From: Diploptera punctata
Taxonomy: Eukaryota > Arthropoda > Insecta > Blattodea > Blaberidae
DNA: 64,000 nucleotides
Direction of reading: 5' to 3'
Assembly: GCA_030220185.1 (NCBI GenBank)
Contig: JASPKZ010009669.1
Location: forward strand, 33,072-97,071
In this document: piece by piece, positions 22,150 through 33,089 of the stretch
Layout: each line of letters opens with the position of its first letter
Numbering within the stretch: the stretch's first letter is position 1
The notes under the pieces: generated by a model
Database searches by the model: none
Seen by the model: the letters and a program-made list of their open reading frames with translations, nothing else
Told to the model about the DNA's origin: nothing
Made by a program: the position numbers and the translations under genes

Positions 22150-22800
22150 TACTGGGGTGATGCGATCAGTAAATTTTGCTTAGAGGCCTCTTTATTCAGG
22201 ATTAAGAATCTTTTCTTCTTTTTATATCTTGTAAGCCCATATTTCCCTTAACAGAGATTTAGGCGCTCTCCCCCTACAGGGAAGAATTTGAACCATACTA
22301 ATTTAGTTACACTTGTTTCGTATAGATGTCATTTGAGTGGTCCGTGGTCAGCGTTCTGCCTCATACTGACATCTAGGAAACCAAGGTAGTACTAGGACGG
22401 GAAAATTCAGTAAATTTTGCTTAGAGGCCTTTCATTTAGGCTTAAGGATCTTTTACGAGCCTGAAAATCTTCAGACTCGGGACCCACGGCTTAAAGTCCC
22501 TCCCGGAGGACTTGCTCCTTGGATTTTTCCATCCTAAAAAAATCCATCGACCCTGGCCAGGTTAGAACCCGCGACCCTTGGGACCAGAGGCAAGGAGCAT
22601 AAAAACTAGTCCACCGTGCCCCGATTAAGAATCTTTTACAAGCCTAAAAATCTTCAGACTCGGTACTCAGGGCTTAAAGTTTCTCCTGGAGGACTTGCTC
22701 CTTGGATTTTTTTTGTCCTAAAAAATCCATTGATCCTGGCTGGCTTTGAACCCATAACCCTCAAGATCAGAGAATAGGAACATAACACTAATCCTATACA
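22150..22800 (-). mobile_element. SINE F copies, at least two
   Basis: Three body regions (22150-22220, 22405-22610, 22625-22800) each with CTTAGAGGCC or GATCTTTTACGAGCC and tRNA-like ends GTTAGAACCCGCGACCC, TTTGAACCCATAACCC (- strand B boxes). The copies overlap head to tail. Confidence 0.65.
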
Positions 22801-22829
22801 GCCGACACATTTTTTTTAAGGTAGTTATA

Positions 22830-23045
22830 TTTCCAAAATGGGGGATAAAAGAGGTGCATGGAAGCTTCTTATAGGAAAACTATAAGGAAAACGCCCAGTT
22901 GGTAGACCAAGAATGAGGTGGGAGAATAACAATATCCATGATTTGAGGGAAGTAGATTATACAGGTGATGATTTGGAAAACATTAGCTCAGGATAGGGGT
23001 GTATGGAGAGTTTGTCCATGCAGCCATGAACCTACAGGTTTGATA
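22830..23045 (+). mobile_element. LINE tail (family tail a)
   Basis: Reads GDKRGAWKLLIGK, then RPRMRWENNNIHD and DYTGDD with frame breaks, ending at CATGAACCTACAGGTT. Confidence 0.7.
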
Positions 23046-23280
23046 GAGCAGTGAATTAGTTATATTTCCAAAAAAGAAGCCTAAGATTATTACACTTAGT
23101 TGTGGATTTAATTTTTTTATTATATTTATATAAAGAACATGCTAACTTTTGAGCGTTTGCTCTTTATTTTATGAAAAATGCTAGTTCTCAGTTTTATTTT
23201 ATTTATTATGTTTACAAGCTTAATTCTTTAGAAACCTAGATATATATTTGATATAACAACATAATTTTGTGTTCTGACAG

Positions 23281-23412
23281 ACACATTTGCTGTACCTAGC
23301 GATGGACAACTCGCTACAGGATTGTACAGAACTACCTACAGGCGATGTCAGTGACACAGAGATTGTGCAGGATTATAAAAAATTATCTAAACGTAATCAA
23401 GCCAACAACAAG
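23281..23412 (+). CDS. IVNS1ABP: IVNS1ABP homolog exon 5 (end of BACK, linker)
   Basis: The acceptor is tctgacag at 23280; the exon reads THLLYLAMDNSLQDC and then a polar linker. The donor is AAC AAG|GTGAGA. A PLE insertion ten bases inside the intron has copied this donor: the same 13 bases recur at 23660-23672. Confidence 0.8.
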
Positions 23413-23422
23413 GTGAGAATTG

Positions 23423-23659
23423 TATTGACTTAGGCTTTCACGGCCGGAGTTGCTATGATGATCTTGAAGAAGATTTCCGGGCTGTAGGCCGTGGTCTTGA
23501 AGCTTGAAGTTCCCCAACGTTTCGCCAGAGATTGCGTCTGGCATCCTCAAAGTTTGTCTTACCCTTGAGGATGCTAGACGCAGTCTCTGGCAAAACGTCG
23601 GGGAATTTCAAGCTTCGAGACCACGGCCTACAGCCCGGAAATCTTCTTCAAGGTCATTA
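23423..23659. mobile_element. PLE palindrome beside exon 5 (donor duplication)
   Basis: Starts CTTTCACGGCCGGAG and ends with its complement-like half; the - strand of the left arm has TTGAGGA, T, stem II GCCAGA/TCTGGC, GAAACG. Flanked by AAGGTGAGAATTG at 23410-23422 and 23660-23672, which is the exon 5 donor, so the insertion copied a functional splice site. Confidence 0.85.
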
Positions 23660-23669
23660 AAGGTGAGAA

Positions 23670-23900
23670 TTGCATGATATGTATAAGTTCTTTTTCTTCT
23701 TCTTCCTCTTTTCCCTTCTGTCTATTGTGTTGGGACTACCTCAATCCACTTCATCTACTCTATTCTTTCTTTTGTCATTCTATTTAATTCTCCATCTTCT
23801 TTCCCAATTCTTCTTGCTATATCATTGGTACTATCCATGTATTTTTTCTTTGACATTCCTCTATTCCCTTCTGTTATTGCTTCCATTATTTGATTCCCGA
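23670..23900 (-). mobile_element. Probable LINE tail fragment
   Basis: On the - strand: NDIARRIGKEDGELNRM after a basic run, of the reverse-transcriptase tail type. Weak. Confidence 0.4.
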
Positions 23901-24190
23901 TCGGGATAGGCTCCTTGGTGAGTTTTTCTCAAGGTTTTTCCTCACCTGTAAGACAAATGTCAGGAAGCTTAGAGCCCAATGGTCCCTGAAAGTCATCTGG
24001 CCTTCATCATCATCATCACCCTTCGTCGGTGTGAAAAGCAACAGGAAGCTACCACATCTATAATCCCCTAGTAAAGCTGCAAAGCATAGCATGAAAATGC
24101 TATGATTGCAGTGAAAGACCTGCCCTCGTGCAGAATTACTATGGATATATCTATTAACAAGGGAACTGTCAACCATTGCATGCCAGAACC
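23900..24190 (+). mobile_element. SINE G, 5'-truncated
   Basis: GATTCCCGATCGGGATAGG then TTTTTCCTCACCTGTAAGAC, AAGTCATCTGGCCTTC and (CAT)n, tail CAGAATTACTATGGATATAT. Same family as 8266. Confidence 0.75.
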
Positions 24191-24669
24191 TACCTTGAAA
24201 TTTCTCCCAAAGAAAGGCCATGTACAAAAAATTATCTGCCACTTATAACTGCAAGGCACTAAAATCTGGCCAGATCTGTCATTTAAACTACAGGGAAGTA
24301 ATATAACTTCTGACTTGTTGGATTGGGTAACCTTCAAATCTGCCATTTGTGCCGTGCTAAAAAAAGGGCGTTCCACATTATGCAAAGTTAGAAATGATTA
24401 AATAATAAAAAGTCAAAGGTATCTGAAAGGAAAGATTCCAGATAAATCGAATGTCTTGAGAATCCTTTATTGAATGAATACTGACTCCTGCACATGTAAA
24501 TAATATTGCCTTGAATAAAGCATGAATTAATAAGTGAAAAAAATCCAATCCAGCAAATCCTAAAGATAGAATACTAATCATTAAACCCAACTGTCTTAAG
24601 GTGGAAAGAGAAATAATTTTCTTTTCAATAATTTCACTTCACTCCACTCTTATTCATGCAGGAAGTCTA

Positions 24670-24985
24670 TCTGCTTTGATTAATGTATTTTATGTCTTTC
24701 GGGCTAAAAGGCCGTGGTTTGGTTTTATTATCACTCAATGTTTCGTCTACTACTGCAGTAGACATCCTCAGGAGATTCTGCGTGCTCTTTGACCTCCTAA
24801 CTCTTCAAATTTTGGCTGCACAGCCAGTCTGCAGCCGACATTTGAAGAGTTAGGAGGTCAAAGAGCACGCAGAATCTCCTGAGGATGTCTACCGCAGTAG
24901 TAGACGAAACGTTGAGTGATAATAAAACCAAACCACGGACATTTAGCTCGAAAGACATAAAATACATTAATCAAAACACCTGCCA
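24670..24985. mobile_element. PLE inverted dimer (24.8 kb), hammerhead-like cores in both arms
   Basis: Arms of about 130 bases from ATGTATTTTATGTCTTTCGG. Right-arm core: CTGAGGA 24879-24885, T, stem II GTCTAC/GTAGAC (24887-24892 with 24900-24905), GAAA 24906-24909, ACGT stem III, stem I CTC/GAG. The left arm holds the mirror core on the - strand. One of the better preserved ribozyme-like motifs. Confidence 0.8.
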
Positions 24986-25013
24986 TGAAAGTCTATAATT
25001 TTATATCTATCTG

Positions 25014-25508
25014 TTAAATTAATATTAAGAAGCTAAAGCTGTTACTATGATTGAAATAAGTATATTAAAGTACACAACTAAATTATTGTAATCAAATGAT
25101 GCTCATGGGCATCAGCATGGAAAGATGAAGGTTCGGGGTTCGATTCCCGGTTCAGGCATAAATTTTTCTCTTTACCATTTGATTACAATAATTTAGTTGT
25201 GTACTTTAATATGCTTATTTCAATCATAGTAACAGCTTTAGCTTCTTAATATTAATTTAATAAATAATGCTATAGCTATGTGGAGTCCCTTCATGTCTTC
25301 TTCAGGTAGAAGCCATTCATTGTGTATTTGTGAATGATGATTCATAGCATTTGAATGTGGGACCAAGACAGTAAGGTAAAGGAAGGATTTATGCTTGGAT
25401 GGGAAGGAAGCCTGGATTAGCTCAATGGTTAAGAGCATCAGCACAGAAAGCTGAAGGTTCGGGGTTCGATTTCTGGTTCAGGCATAAATTTTTCTCTTTA
25501 CCATTTGA
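25014..25508. mobile_element. SINE A head-to-head dimer (25 kb)
   Basis: TSD TTTATATCTATCTG at 25000-25013 and 25509-25522. Left (-) unit with complete tail TTAAATTAATATTAAGAAG is truncated at its head near 25095; right (+) units end at TTTACCATTTGA. Confidence 0.85.
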
Positions 25509-25522
25509 TTTATATCTATCTG

Positions 25523-25795
25523 CTTTGTACAGTGGGTTGATGTTGCTGAATTCCCCAACTGTCTTAAGGTGGAAAGAGCAATATTATAAAAAAAAAATTC
25601 ACTCCACTCTTATCCATGCAGGAAGTGTATCTGCTTCGTACAGTGGGTCGATGTTGCTGGATTCTGGCTTTGATTTTTGTGCCTTGCAGTTAAAAATGGT
25701 AGATTTTGGAAATGCACTTAGTACATCGAAATGCTTCTCTGGAAGAAATTTGAAGGTAGTTTTTGGTAAGCGATGGTTGACAATCACCTATATAG
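25523..25795 (-). mobile_element. Dispersed repeat fragment, also at 24590-24665
   Basis: CTGTCTTAAGGTGGAAAGAG and CACTCCACTCTTATCCATGC occur here and at 24592-24665, where the copy is cut by the PLE at 24670. On the - strand 25640-25790 reads NHRLPKTTFKF-type sequence shared with 24150-24240. Confidence 0.5.
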
Positions 25796-26070
25796 GTTTT
25801 CTCTCCTCTTCTGTTTTCATTACTTGTCCAAACCACTTCGCTTGTTTCCTTTTTAATTTGTCTTTAGTTGATATACAAACAGTATTAATCCCTCACTGCT
25901 CCTTTCATTCCTTATTTCTGCTCATTCGTATCTTCCCTATTATACGTCTGTGACATTTCATTTCCACAGCAGTTATGATCCATATTTATTGATTTCTCAC
26001 TGGCCAGCTTCCTCCTCCATAACATAATGTTGATTCAATTACTGTTTTATACAAAATTTAAAATAAGATT
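25796..26070 (-). mobile_element. LINE tail fragment
   Basis: On the - strand the region codes a broken reverse-transcriptase end (basic, with KRSEVVWTSN). Followed by a PLE piece ATTCTTTTTACTTCACCTCA at 26070-26110. Confidence 0.45.
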
Positions 26071-26269
26071 CTTTTTACTTCACCTCATATCCTGTCTTCT
26101 AATTATTCATTTCTATTATTTTTTTTATTTTTAGAATTTTGCTCATCATTGAGGGTTTTCTCCAACCAATCTTAGTAATTAACATGAATTAAAAAAACAT
26201 AATAAATATAAATGACTACGGATTTATAGACTATCAGTTTGCAACAAACATTCACAAATTTCCCTTAAT

Positions 26270-26720
26270 TAAAGTTCTCCATCGTTCTCTGTCCTCTGTG
26301 TCTTCATCCGTTACACCAAATTTCCACATTGAATTTTGAATGTTGTTTTTCCAGGTTGTTCATGGTCTTCCTTTTCTGTTCCTTCTTTCAGTTTTCCATG
26401 CATAGATGGCCTTTGGTACTCTTCCATCCTGCATTCTTCTTACGTGTCCATACCATTTTAACCTTCTGTGTTCAATCTCATCCATTATATTTCTTTCTGC
26501 ATTCATCCATTTTCTAATTTCTGTATTTCTAATTTTTTCCAGTCTAGATTTTCTGGCAGCTCCATTTCAACTGAAGTTATTCTGTTGGCATGTTGTTGTG
26601 TCATTGTCCAGACTTCCGATCCATATAACATTATACTTTCTAGGATGAATTTATAAATTAGTTGTTTTGTTCTGTTAATTATGTTTTTACTCCATAGTAT
26701 AGAGTTTAACATTCCTATTC
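26270..26720 (-). mobile_element. LINE reverse transcriptase C-terminal fragment
   Basis: On the - strand: KNIINRTKQLIYKFILESIM, LYGSEVWTMTQQHANRI, then after breaks a KVKMVWTRKK tail. The LYG.E.W motif is diagnostic of the reverse-transcriptase thumb end. Confidence 0.75.
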
Positions 26721-26739
26721 TACTCTATTATTTTGAAAA

Positions 26740-27020
26740 GAAAAATTAATGCCTGAATCGGGATTTGAACCCAAAACCTCTAGCTCTGTAAGCTAGTGTG
26801 CAAACCAATTCATCATTTTAGGCTCCTGATGCAAACATTAATTTTTCTTCCTCATATACGATTTATTATTCTCTTTATTGTCAGAAGCAGATGGCTGTCG
26901 CTACCAGAGCTATCTGACAGCTTCTGATTCAAGAACACATTTTTAATGGTTAGCACACTGGTACAGAGCTATAGGTTTTGGGTTCAAATCCTGATTCAGG
27001 GGTTAATTTTTCTTTCCAAA
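26740..27020. mobile_element. SINE D head-to-head dimer
   Basis: Left unit (-) head 26750-26830, right unit (+) head near 26945-27015, with B box GGGTTCAAATCC. Between them is CATACGATTTATTATTC. Related dimers: 49866-50221, and the hairpin at 61858. Confidence 0.7.
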
Positions 27021-27159
27021 TTTAATAATTGTCCTTCATTGTGAATGTTAAAATTTAAATTAATACATCAACGTATACATTTATATTTTAGAATTCTGCA
27101 GGAAGCTTGTTTTCCTGTATCCATAATCTGCTTTTCACTTACATGAGCGTTGTTTGTAG

Positions 27160-27286
27160 GCACGTCGTAAAGCTCCAATACAACCTGCAAAACCTCGGGT
27201 GTTGATATATTCTAGAGATATTGGAGAAAGAACTGAAGAAGAGAAGGAAACAGACTGGAAAATGATCACAGCAGCCAAAGTGGGAG
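27160..27286 (+). CDS. IVNS1ABP: IVNS1ABP homolog exon 6 (linker)
   Basis: The acceptor is tttgtag at 27159. The exon codes a basic then acidic linker (ARRKAPIQPAKPRVL, EERTEEEKETDWKMI style) leading to the DWKMITA segment that corresponds to the EWKIVAS segment of vertebrate homologs. The donor is GGA G|GTGAGC, phase 1. Confidence 0.75.
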
Positions 27287-27727
27287 GTGAGCAAAATAAT
27301 GTCCAATTATGCAATATCAATTTAATCAAAATCACGGTGACTATGATGGAAATGTACAGCTAATGACAAATGAGGGAAATTTTGAAGAAGTGGCTGATTT
27401 CAGATATCTAGGAAAAATAGATTCAAACAGAAATGAGATGCACAAATAAAATTAGACATAGGTTCAATTCTAGAAATGCGTGCTATTATGCATTACTGGG
27501 ACTCTTATCGTCCCAACTTCTCTCAAAAAAATGTAAACTGAAAATGTATAAAACTGTTATTCTTCTAGTTATATTATATGGATGTGAAACATGGACTGTT
27601 ACTTTAAGGTAGAAAAGAAGATTACAAGTTTTTGAGAATAAAGTTCTTAGAAAGATTTTTGGACCAAAGAGAGTTGAACAGACAGGTGAATGGAGAAAAC
27701 TACATGGTCTATATAGGAAGGCAGAAA

Positions 27728-28045
27728 TAATATATATATATATTTTTGTCTAATGCCACCAGGTTCTTTTATGACATTTCTAGTTTTGTCCCCTGGCATT
27801 GGCAGAGTTGTAATCAGTTTCTTAGGTTGGGGCACCTGGAAGGCTGAGTTAGGTTACCCTGATTATATGATGGGTGATAAATGATCATGAAGTGCCAGAA
27901 GTTCTTAACCTAAATTCCAGACCATGGGCAACCACAGGAATAATTCCCTTTAAGGAAACATTTCTATGGTTTGACTGGGAATTGAACCTGGGACCTCGTG
28001 AACAGTAGTCAGAAATGCTGACCACTAGCCCATGAGGCTGGTTAA
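27728..28045 (-). mobile_element. SINE I (tRNA-derived)
   Basis: CTAATGCCACCAGGTTCTTT through CCCTGGCATTGGCAG, with - strand B box near 27966-28000 (GGGAATTGAACCTGGGACC). It follows a (TA)n stretch. A partial copy is at 46890-47290. Confidence 0.7.
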
Positions 28046-28124
28046 AGAACACTTAAGTCTCGTAGACTGTGATGTTCAGGACATGTGGCATGAGTGGGGA
28101 ATGAAAGTGGGGCATGGAAAAGAA

Positions 28125-28768
28125 TCAAATGAATCGTGATTTCTTCTTACCTCATATGTTTTTTTAAACACAGCACTGCAGTATCGACGACCATCATCAG
28201 CTGTTTTCACGACTCAATTTTTTCTTTGCCAGTAATTATCCAAACTGCCATCTGGTGTTCTTTTGAAGGAGTCATTTTCTAAACTGCCATCTGTTGTATT
28301 TTTGAAGAACTTTGTAATCAAGCTTGGTTTGTCCAGAATCTCGAAGTTCATGGTTCCAATATGCTTTTTTTGAATATATATCTTTTCCCAAACTGTTAAA
28401 TCCAAAGGTTTAGATAAATGATTTAACAGTTTGGGAAAAGATATATATTCAAAAAAACCATACTAGAACCATGAATTTGAGATTCCGGATGAACCAAGCT
28501 TGATTACAAAGTTCTTCAAAAAATACAACAGATGGCAGTTAAGAAAATGACTCCTTCAAAAGAACACCAGATGGCAGTTTGGATAATTACCGGCAAAAGA
28601 AAAAATTGACAGTCGTGAAAACAGCTGACGATGGTCGCTGATACTGCGGTACTGTGTTTAAAAAACATAGAAGTATGAGGTAAGAAGAATTCACGATTCA
28701 TTTGATTCTTATCAATAAAACCTCATAATATTAAAAATTCCCAAATTTATTATATTAAAGAAAAGGGG
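28125..28768. mobile_element. PLE inverted dimer (28.4 kb) with endonuclease remnants
   Basis: Inserted in the LINE with near-TSD GGGCATGGAAA/GGGTATGGAAA. Arms code KTEMNFEI-like tails (LTVWEKIYIQKKHIGTMNFE on the - strand) and ..ITKFFKNTTDGS. The right terminus is complete (AACCTCATAATATTAAAAAT). Core: CTGACGATGGTC then GATACTGCGG (GAAA mutated to GATA). Confidence 0.8.
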
Positions 28769-29069
28769 GGGGGTATGGAAACTCATTGTAGAAATCCAGA
28801 GGGTAAGTGCTCAATTGGCAGGCTATGAATGAGGTGGGAGAATAACATTAACCATGATTTGAGGAAGTAGATTATACTGGGGATGATTGGAAAACATTAG
28901 CTCAGATAGGGGTGTGTTGGAGAGCTTATGTGTGTTTATAGCCATGAACCTACGGTTACGATAGTGTCCATGGTTTAGTATCGGATAGATATTTCAAATT
29001 TTGAGAAATGTAGAAATGTGCTATGTATTCAGTCTGATGGTGAAAATGATTGTTGTGTGTAATTTACAG

Positions 29070-29291
29070 AACACACATTCCTGGCATTGGTGACTATAAA
29101 TGGAAATATTGCAACGATGTCTGTCATGTTGCGTCTTAATCAGCCATCAAGTCCATCTCCCATCGCAACACCAGAAACAAGCCGACCAGCAAGCGAGGAG
29201 AAGCCAGACCTATACTGTGTGATGGCCAACATGAATTCCGTCAAATGTGCTGCTGGCTGTGCAAACCTCAACAATTCCCTCCTTGTCTGTG
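29070..29291 (+). CDS. IVNS1ABP: IVNS1ABP homolog exon 7 (linker, first Kelch strand)
   Basis: The acceptor is atttacag at 29069. The exon codes EHTFLALVTINGNI, then a Ser/Pro-rich stretch (PSSPSPIATPETS) matching the position of the SPQSSPTSTP stretch in vertebrates, and ends in LLVCG, the first Kelch strand. The donor is TGT G|GTGAGT; the Gly-Gly pair is completed by exon 8. Confidence 0.8.
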
Positions 29292-30049
29292 GTGAGTATT
29301 ACATTCATAAAGTCAAAACATCAATCAGATATTTTTTTATGCCTCACTTCATAAAATAAGTTCTTTTCATCTGAACATGTTTCCCAAAACCATCATCTCC
29401 ATTGTAAAGTGATGTCCTGGGTTCTTGTCGTAGCACAAGAATCGAGAGATGCTTGGTTCACTCAATAGCTAGTGACGCGATTGGTATTTCTATGCTGGGA
29501 TAGAGTTCGGCCGTCCAAGCTCTTTAAACGGGCCCGATGTGTGGACTGTATACCAAAAGCTCTCAGAAGAGTATATACAAAACTAATTTATTTAGACACT
29601 AAAATTCTGTGAGGATACAACAGGTGGTAACTTACGTTAGCAACGAGGCACTCTGCACGATGAAGTCACAAATCACATTATTTGGTATTGGATGCGAATT
29701 AAACAACACTTTTCACAATACCTATACTTAAGTCCTAATCGTGGACTGAATGATTTTCTTAGATCCTACAATTATATCGAGAAATGCCGTATCACTTCCC
29801 GGACACTGGTAGTGCGACCACTTCGACCGTTGATGAAACCAAGAGTGTGTGTTCGTGTTGCAACTTCTTCCTGCAGAGCGCCAACAACTTAACAAAACAA
29901 AAATATCACTGAAGTGAAAACTTAACAAACTAAAATATCTCTAATACATAAACTTGAGAGACTGAAATAGTCTCCATCCATTTTCAACTAAATTCTGACT
30001 GGCTGAATTGAGCTGTCAACAGCAACTGTTTTTTTGTATCTCTGGTGGA
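29292..30049. other. Intron 7, mostly unrecognised
   Basis: 29400-29560 is GC-richer with no coding signal; 29690-29900 contains an open frame without a family match. No feature is claimed. Confidence 0.3.
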
Positions 30050-30225
30050 GAGTAAATGGATTTTGAGATCAAATGCAGATGTTTGCAATTTAATGCAGGA
30101 ATCTGGCAGACAATTTAGCAATTAGAAATTGTACACCACCACCTTTTCTGGCTCCAAAATTGAAAATTTTACAATTAAATTAATTTAACAATAAAAATTT
30201 TCAACCTCGTCAGATACCAACTTAA
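30050..30225 (-). mobile_element. SINE H fragment
   Basis: Reverse of 7680-7800: AATGCAGGAATCTGGCAGAC, ACAATTTAGCAATTAG, ending AAAATTTTCAACCTCG. Confidence 0.6.
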
Positions 30226-30324
30226 AATGTAAGTAAATAAATCCAGGTATAGAGTAGGCCATGCTATAATGGCCTTATTTCACCCCCTAAGAAACCTAAG
30301 CTAATACAACTACCAAATAAGAAT

Positions 30325-30665
30325 TAAATTAATCGTGATTTCTTCTTACCTCATACTTCTATGTTTTAAAAAAACACAGCACTGCAGTATCAGTGACCAT
30401 TGTCACCATCATAAGCTATTTTCACGACTGTCAATTTTTTTCTTTTGCCGGTAATTATCCAAATTGCCATCTGGTGTTCTTTTGAAGGAATTATTTTCTA
30501 AATTGCCATCTGGTGTTCTTTTGAGTGAATCATTTTCTAAACTGCCATCTGTTGTATTTTTTAAAAACTTTGTAATCAAGCTCGGTTCGTCTGGAGATGA
30601 ATCCTATTAGGTGAGTTGTTTAAACAAAATGTTCTCCGATGAATTTTAATAAAAACCTCATAGTG
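30325..30665. mobile_element. Chimeric PLE remnant
   Basis: The left part matches the 28.4 kb PLE arm (TCTTCTTACCTCATACTTCT and AATTGCCATCTGGTGTTC); from about 30592 it changes to the right tail of the 21.9 kb PLE (CTATTAGGTGAGTTGTTTAA, AACCTCATAGTGTTATTTCT). A template jump or recombination between two PLE families. Confidence 0.65.
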
Positions 30666-30669
30666 TTAT

Positions 30670-31550
30670 TTCTATTATTGATTTAACATTTTTCACTGAA
30701 AGATAAATTATATTTGAAGAGAAAAATTTTTGCCTAGACCGAGACTCGAACCCGGGACCCTTGGCTTTCTGGGCCAAGTGCTCTACCAACTGAGCTACCG
30801 AGGCGAGTTACGATTTAGATGCAAATTTTTCTCTTATATACATTGTAATTCCCTATCGCCAAATGCTTTTGAAACCTTTGCTTCTATCTTTGCAAATGGC
30901 GGCTTCTTAGTTAAGAAGACATTTATTGGGAATTTAACATTACTTTATAAAGCTAGTAAGGCTTCTAATGATGTTTTTATTATTGATTTAACATTTCTCA
31001 CTGAAAGATAAATTATATTTGAAGAGATAGAAGCAATGGTTTCAAAAGCATTTGGCAATAGGGAATTACAACGTATATAAGAGAAAAATTTGCGTCTAAA
31101 TCGTAACTCGCCTCGGTAGCTCAGTTGGTAGAGCACTTGGCCTGGAAAGCCAAGGTCCCGGGTTCGAGTCTTGGTCTAGGCGAAAATTTTTCTCTTCAAA
31201 TATAATTTATCTTTCAGTGAGAAATGTTAAATCAATAATAAAAACATCATTAGAAGCCTTACTAGCTTTATAAAGTAATGTTAAATTCCCAATAAATGTC
31301 TTCTTAACTAAGAAGCCGCCATTTGCAAAGATAGAAGCATTGGTTTCAAAAGCATTTGGCGAGAGGGAATTACAACATATTATAAGAGAAAGATTTGCGT
31401 CTAAATCGTAACTCGCCTCGGTAGCTCAGTTGGTAGAGCATTTGGCCCGGCAAGCCAAAGGTTCCGGGTTCGAGTCTCAGTCTGGCGAAAATTTTTCTCT
31501 TCAAATATAATTTATCTTTCAGTGAGAAATGTTAAATCAATAATAAAAAC
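30670..31550. mobile_element. SINE B cluster (one - unit, two + units)
   Basis: The first unit is on - (head near 30735-30805); two units on + have heads at 31110-31185 and 31420-31490 (GCCTCGGTAGCTCAGTTGG, GGGTTCGAGTC). It is like a small version of the SINE A array, with the strand switch near 31020. Confidence 0.8.
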
Positions 31551-31623
31551 ATAACTAAAAATGAGTTCAATAAAAATTTGTGTTGACTATTTTGTTAATG
31601 TTTGTGATGTGCTATTGCTACAG

Positions 31624-31867
31624 GTGGTTATGATCGGGCAGAGTGTCTCAAATGTGTGGAAGTGTATAATCCAGAAACAAATCTATGGGACACTCTAGCG
31701 TCAATGAAGGAAGCACGCGGTCGCTTTGATATTGCTGTGGTAAATGGCAAAGTATATGCTATGGTGGTAGCAATGGCACAACAGAACTCTCAACTGTTGA
31801 GATGTACGATCCTCAAGCTAAGAAGTGGAGTCACATAACTCTTTGCCCCTTGCAAGGTGCAATATAG
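31624..31867 (+). CDS. IVNS1ABP: IVNS1ABP homolog exon 8 (Kelch 1-2), two one-base gaps, GC donor
   Basis: The acceptor is ttgctacag at 31623, reading GGYDRAECLKCVEVYNPE. At 31763 the expected Met-Gly-Gly-Ser lacks one G in a G run, so the frame shifts; it resumes as GSNGTTELSTVEMYDP. Near 31862 one more A is missing (Ala-Asn-Ile-Gly expected). The exon then ends at ATAG|GCAAGT, a strong GC-type donor. The alternative donor at 31857 (G|GTGCAA) needs no second gap but shortens the Kelch blade by four residues: with the GC donor the Trp-to-Gly spacing (W+20) equals that of the neighbouring repeats. Confidence 0.7.
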
Positions 31868-32129
31868 GCAAGTATACAACATGACATGTCATTTTATGGT
31901 AATATATAGAGAACTTACAAGTTGCCAAAGAATTCATTGCTTAATCTGAGGTTAAATCATTTTAAAACAAAGATTTTATGAATAAATGAAATATGGGAGA
32001 CAGAAAAATATATTTATATTTCAATGAAGAATTTAGCAAGTAGCAAATGTTCAAGGATTTACATTAACTCTTAGTAGTCTTGAACTTTTATAGGAAAAAT
32101 CACTATGAGTTTTAGTTTAAGATTTAAAT

Positions 32130-32230
32130 TTAAAATGATACAGGGGATGATTGGAAAATATTAGCTCGGGGAGCTTATGTCCGTGCGGCCATGAACCTAT
32201 AGATTCAATAGAGCCAGTGAGTTAGTTAGT
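32130..32230 (+). mobile_element. LINE tail piece
   Basis: GATACAGGGGATGATTGGAA, GTCCGTGCGGCCATGAACC, GAGCCAGTGAGTTAG: last 100 bases of tail a, with a gap. Confidence 0.65.
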
Positions 32231-32374
32231 TAGTTATTAAGTATAAAGAATTTTAATGTAAATCTTTAGTAGTCATTGGTGCAATTTCTTATCAGTTCAA
32301 TTTTCTGATTAATTAGATTTTTAAAATTTTATTTTATTCATAGAAAAGTCAACCAATCAGGTTGAGCACTGGTT

Positions 32375-32700
32375 CAAGTCCCCCATAACTAACTATCTAA
32401 CTCATTGGCACTGTCGAACCCATAGGATCATAACCATATGGGCATAAGCTCTCCATACATCCCTATCCCGAGCTGTTTCCAATCATCCATTTATAATCTG
32501 CTTCTCTCAAATCTCGGTTAATATTATTCTCTCATCTTATTCTTGGCCTGCCTGTTGGTTGCTTTCCCTCTGGTTTTCCTATAAGGAGTATCCATGCACC
32601 TCTTTCATTCCCTATTTGTGCACATATCCTGGCCATCGCAGTCTGTGAGACTTAATTTTTTCTTATTGTATCCGGTTTCCCATAAAGATCATGCAGCATC
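32375..32700 (-). mobile_element. LINE tail (family tail a)
   Basis: ACTCATTGGCACTGTCGAAC at the left, then the - strand WENNINRDLRE..., ending at CATCGCAGTCTGTGAGAC. The longer copy at 58980-59465 shows the same order. Confidence 0.7.
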
Positions 32701-33089
32701 TAGTCATATACCTTCGTGTGAAGTGACTAAATCCAGCGGTGATTTATTTAATTCCTGTATTAATATTTCTATTGCTCCACTGTTATGTCTTAACAGTCCA
32801 TGTTCCTGTATTTAAAGCTTTGCCGTGGAATATCTGGAAGTGTCCCCACCTGGAGAACCGAATGGGGGACTATTTTACCTCTGGAAAATTTTACCCCAGT
32901 AGGACCCATGTCCACATTTATTGACTTGAATTTTTATGGTGAAAATACTCATCACTCTTTTGACCAAGAATACTTTTTTATCTGGTTTATTGCCTTTGAC
33001 CTCTCTGGATGGGTAACACTCCATGATTCAATACTTTATGTCCTTGTAGCTTACAAGAAGCAATCAATAATCATGAAGAAACTTATGAT

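Larger units (their letters stand above)
27330..28985 (+). mobile_element. LINE fragment split by a SINE and a PLE
   Basis: 27332-27727, 28046-28124 and 28769-28985 are one copy: FEEVADFRYLGKI, LKMYKTVILLVILYGCETW, VFENKVLRKIFGPKR, then the tail WENNINHD. This is the longest reverse-transcriptase remnant in the window. Stops show it is dead. Confidence 0.8.

Noticed and set aside
25399..25953. 184-residue + strand ORF
   Set aside because: It starts inside the SINE A head and runs through unrelated repeats; composition is low complexity.
31856..31867. GT donor at 31857 for exon 8
   Set aside because: Not fully excluded. It saves one frame gap but gives a Kelch blade four residues short and has a weak donor, so the GC donor was preferred.
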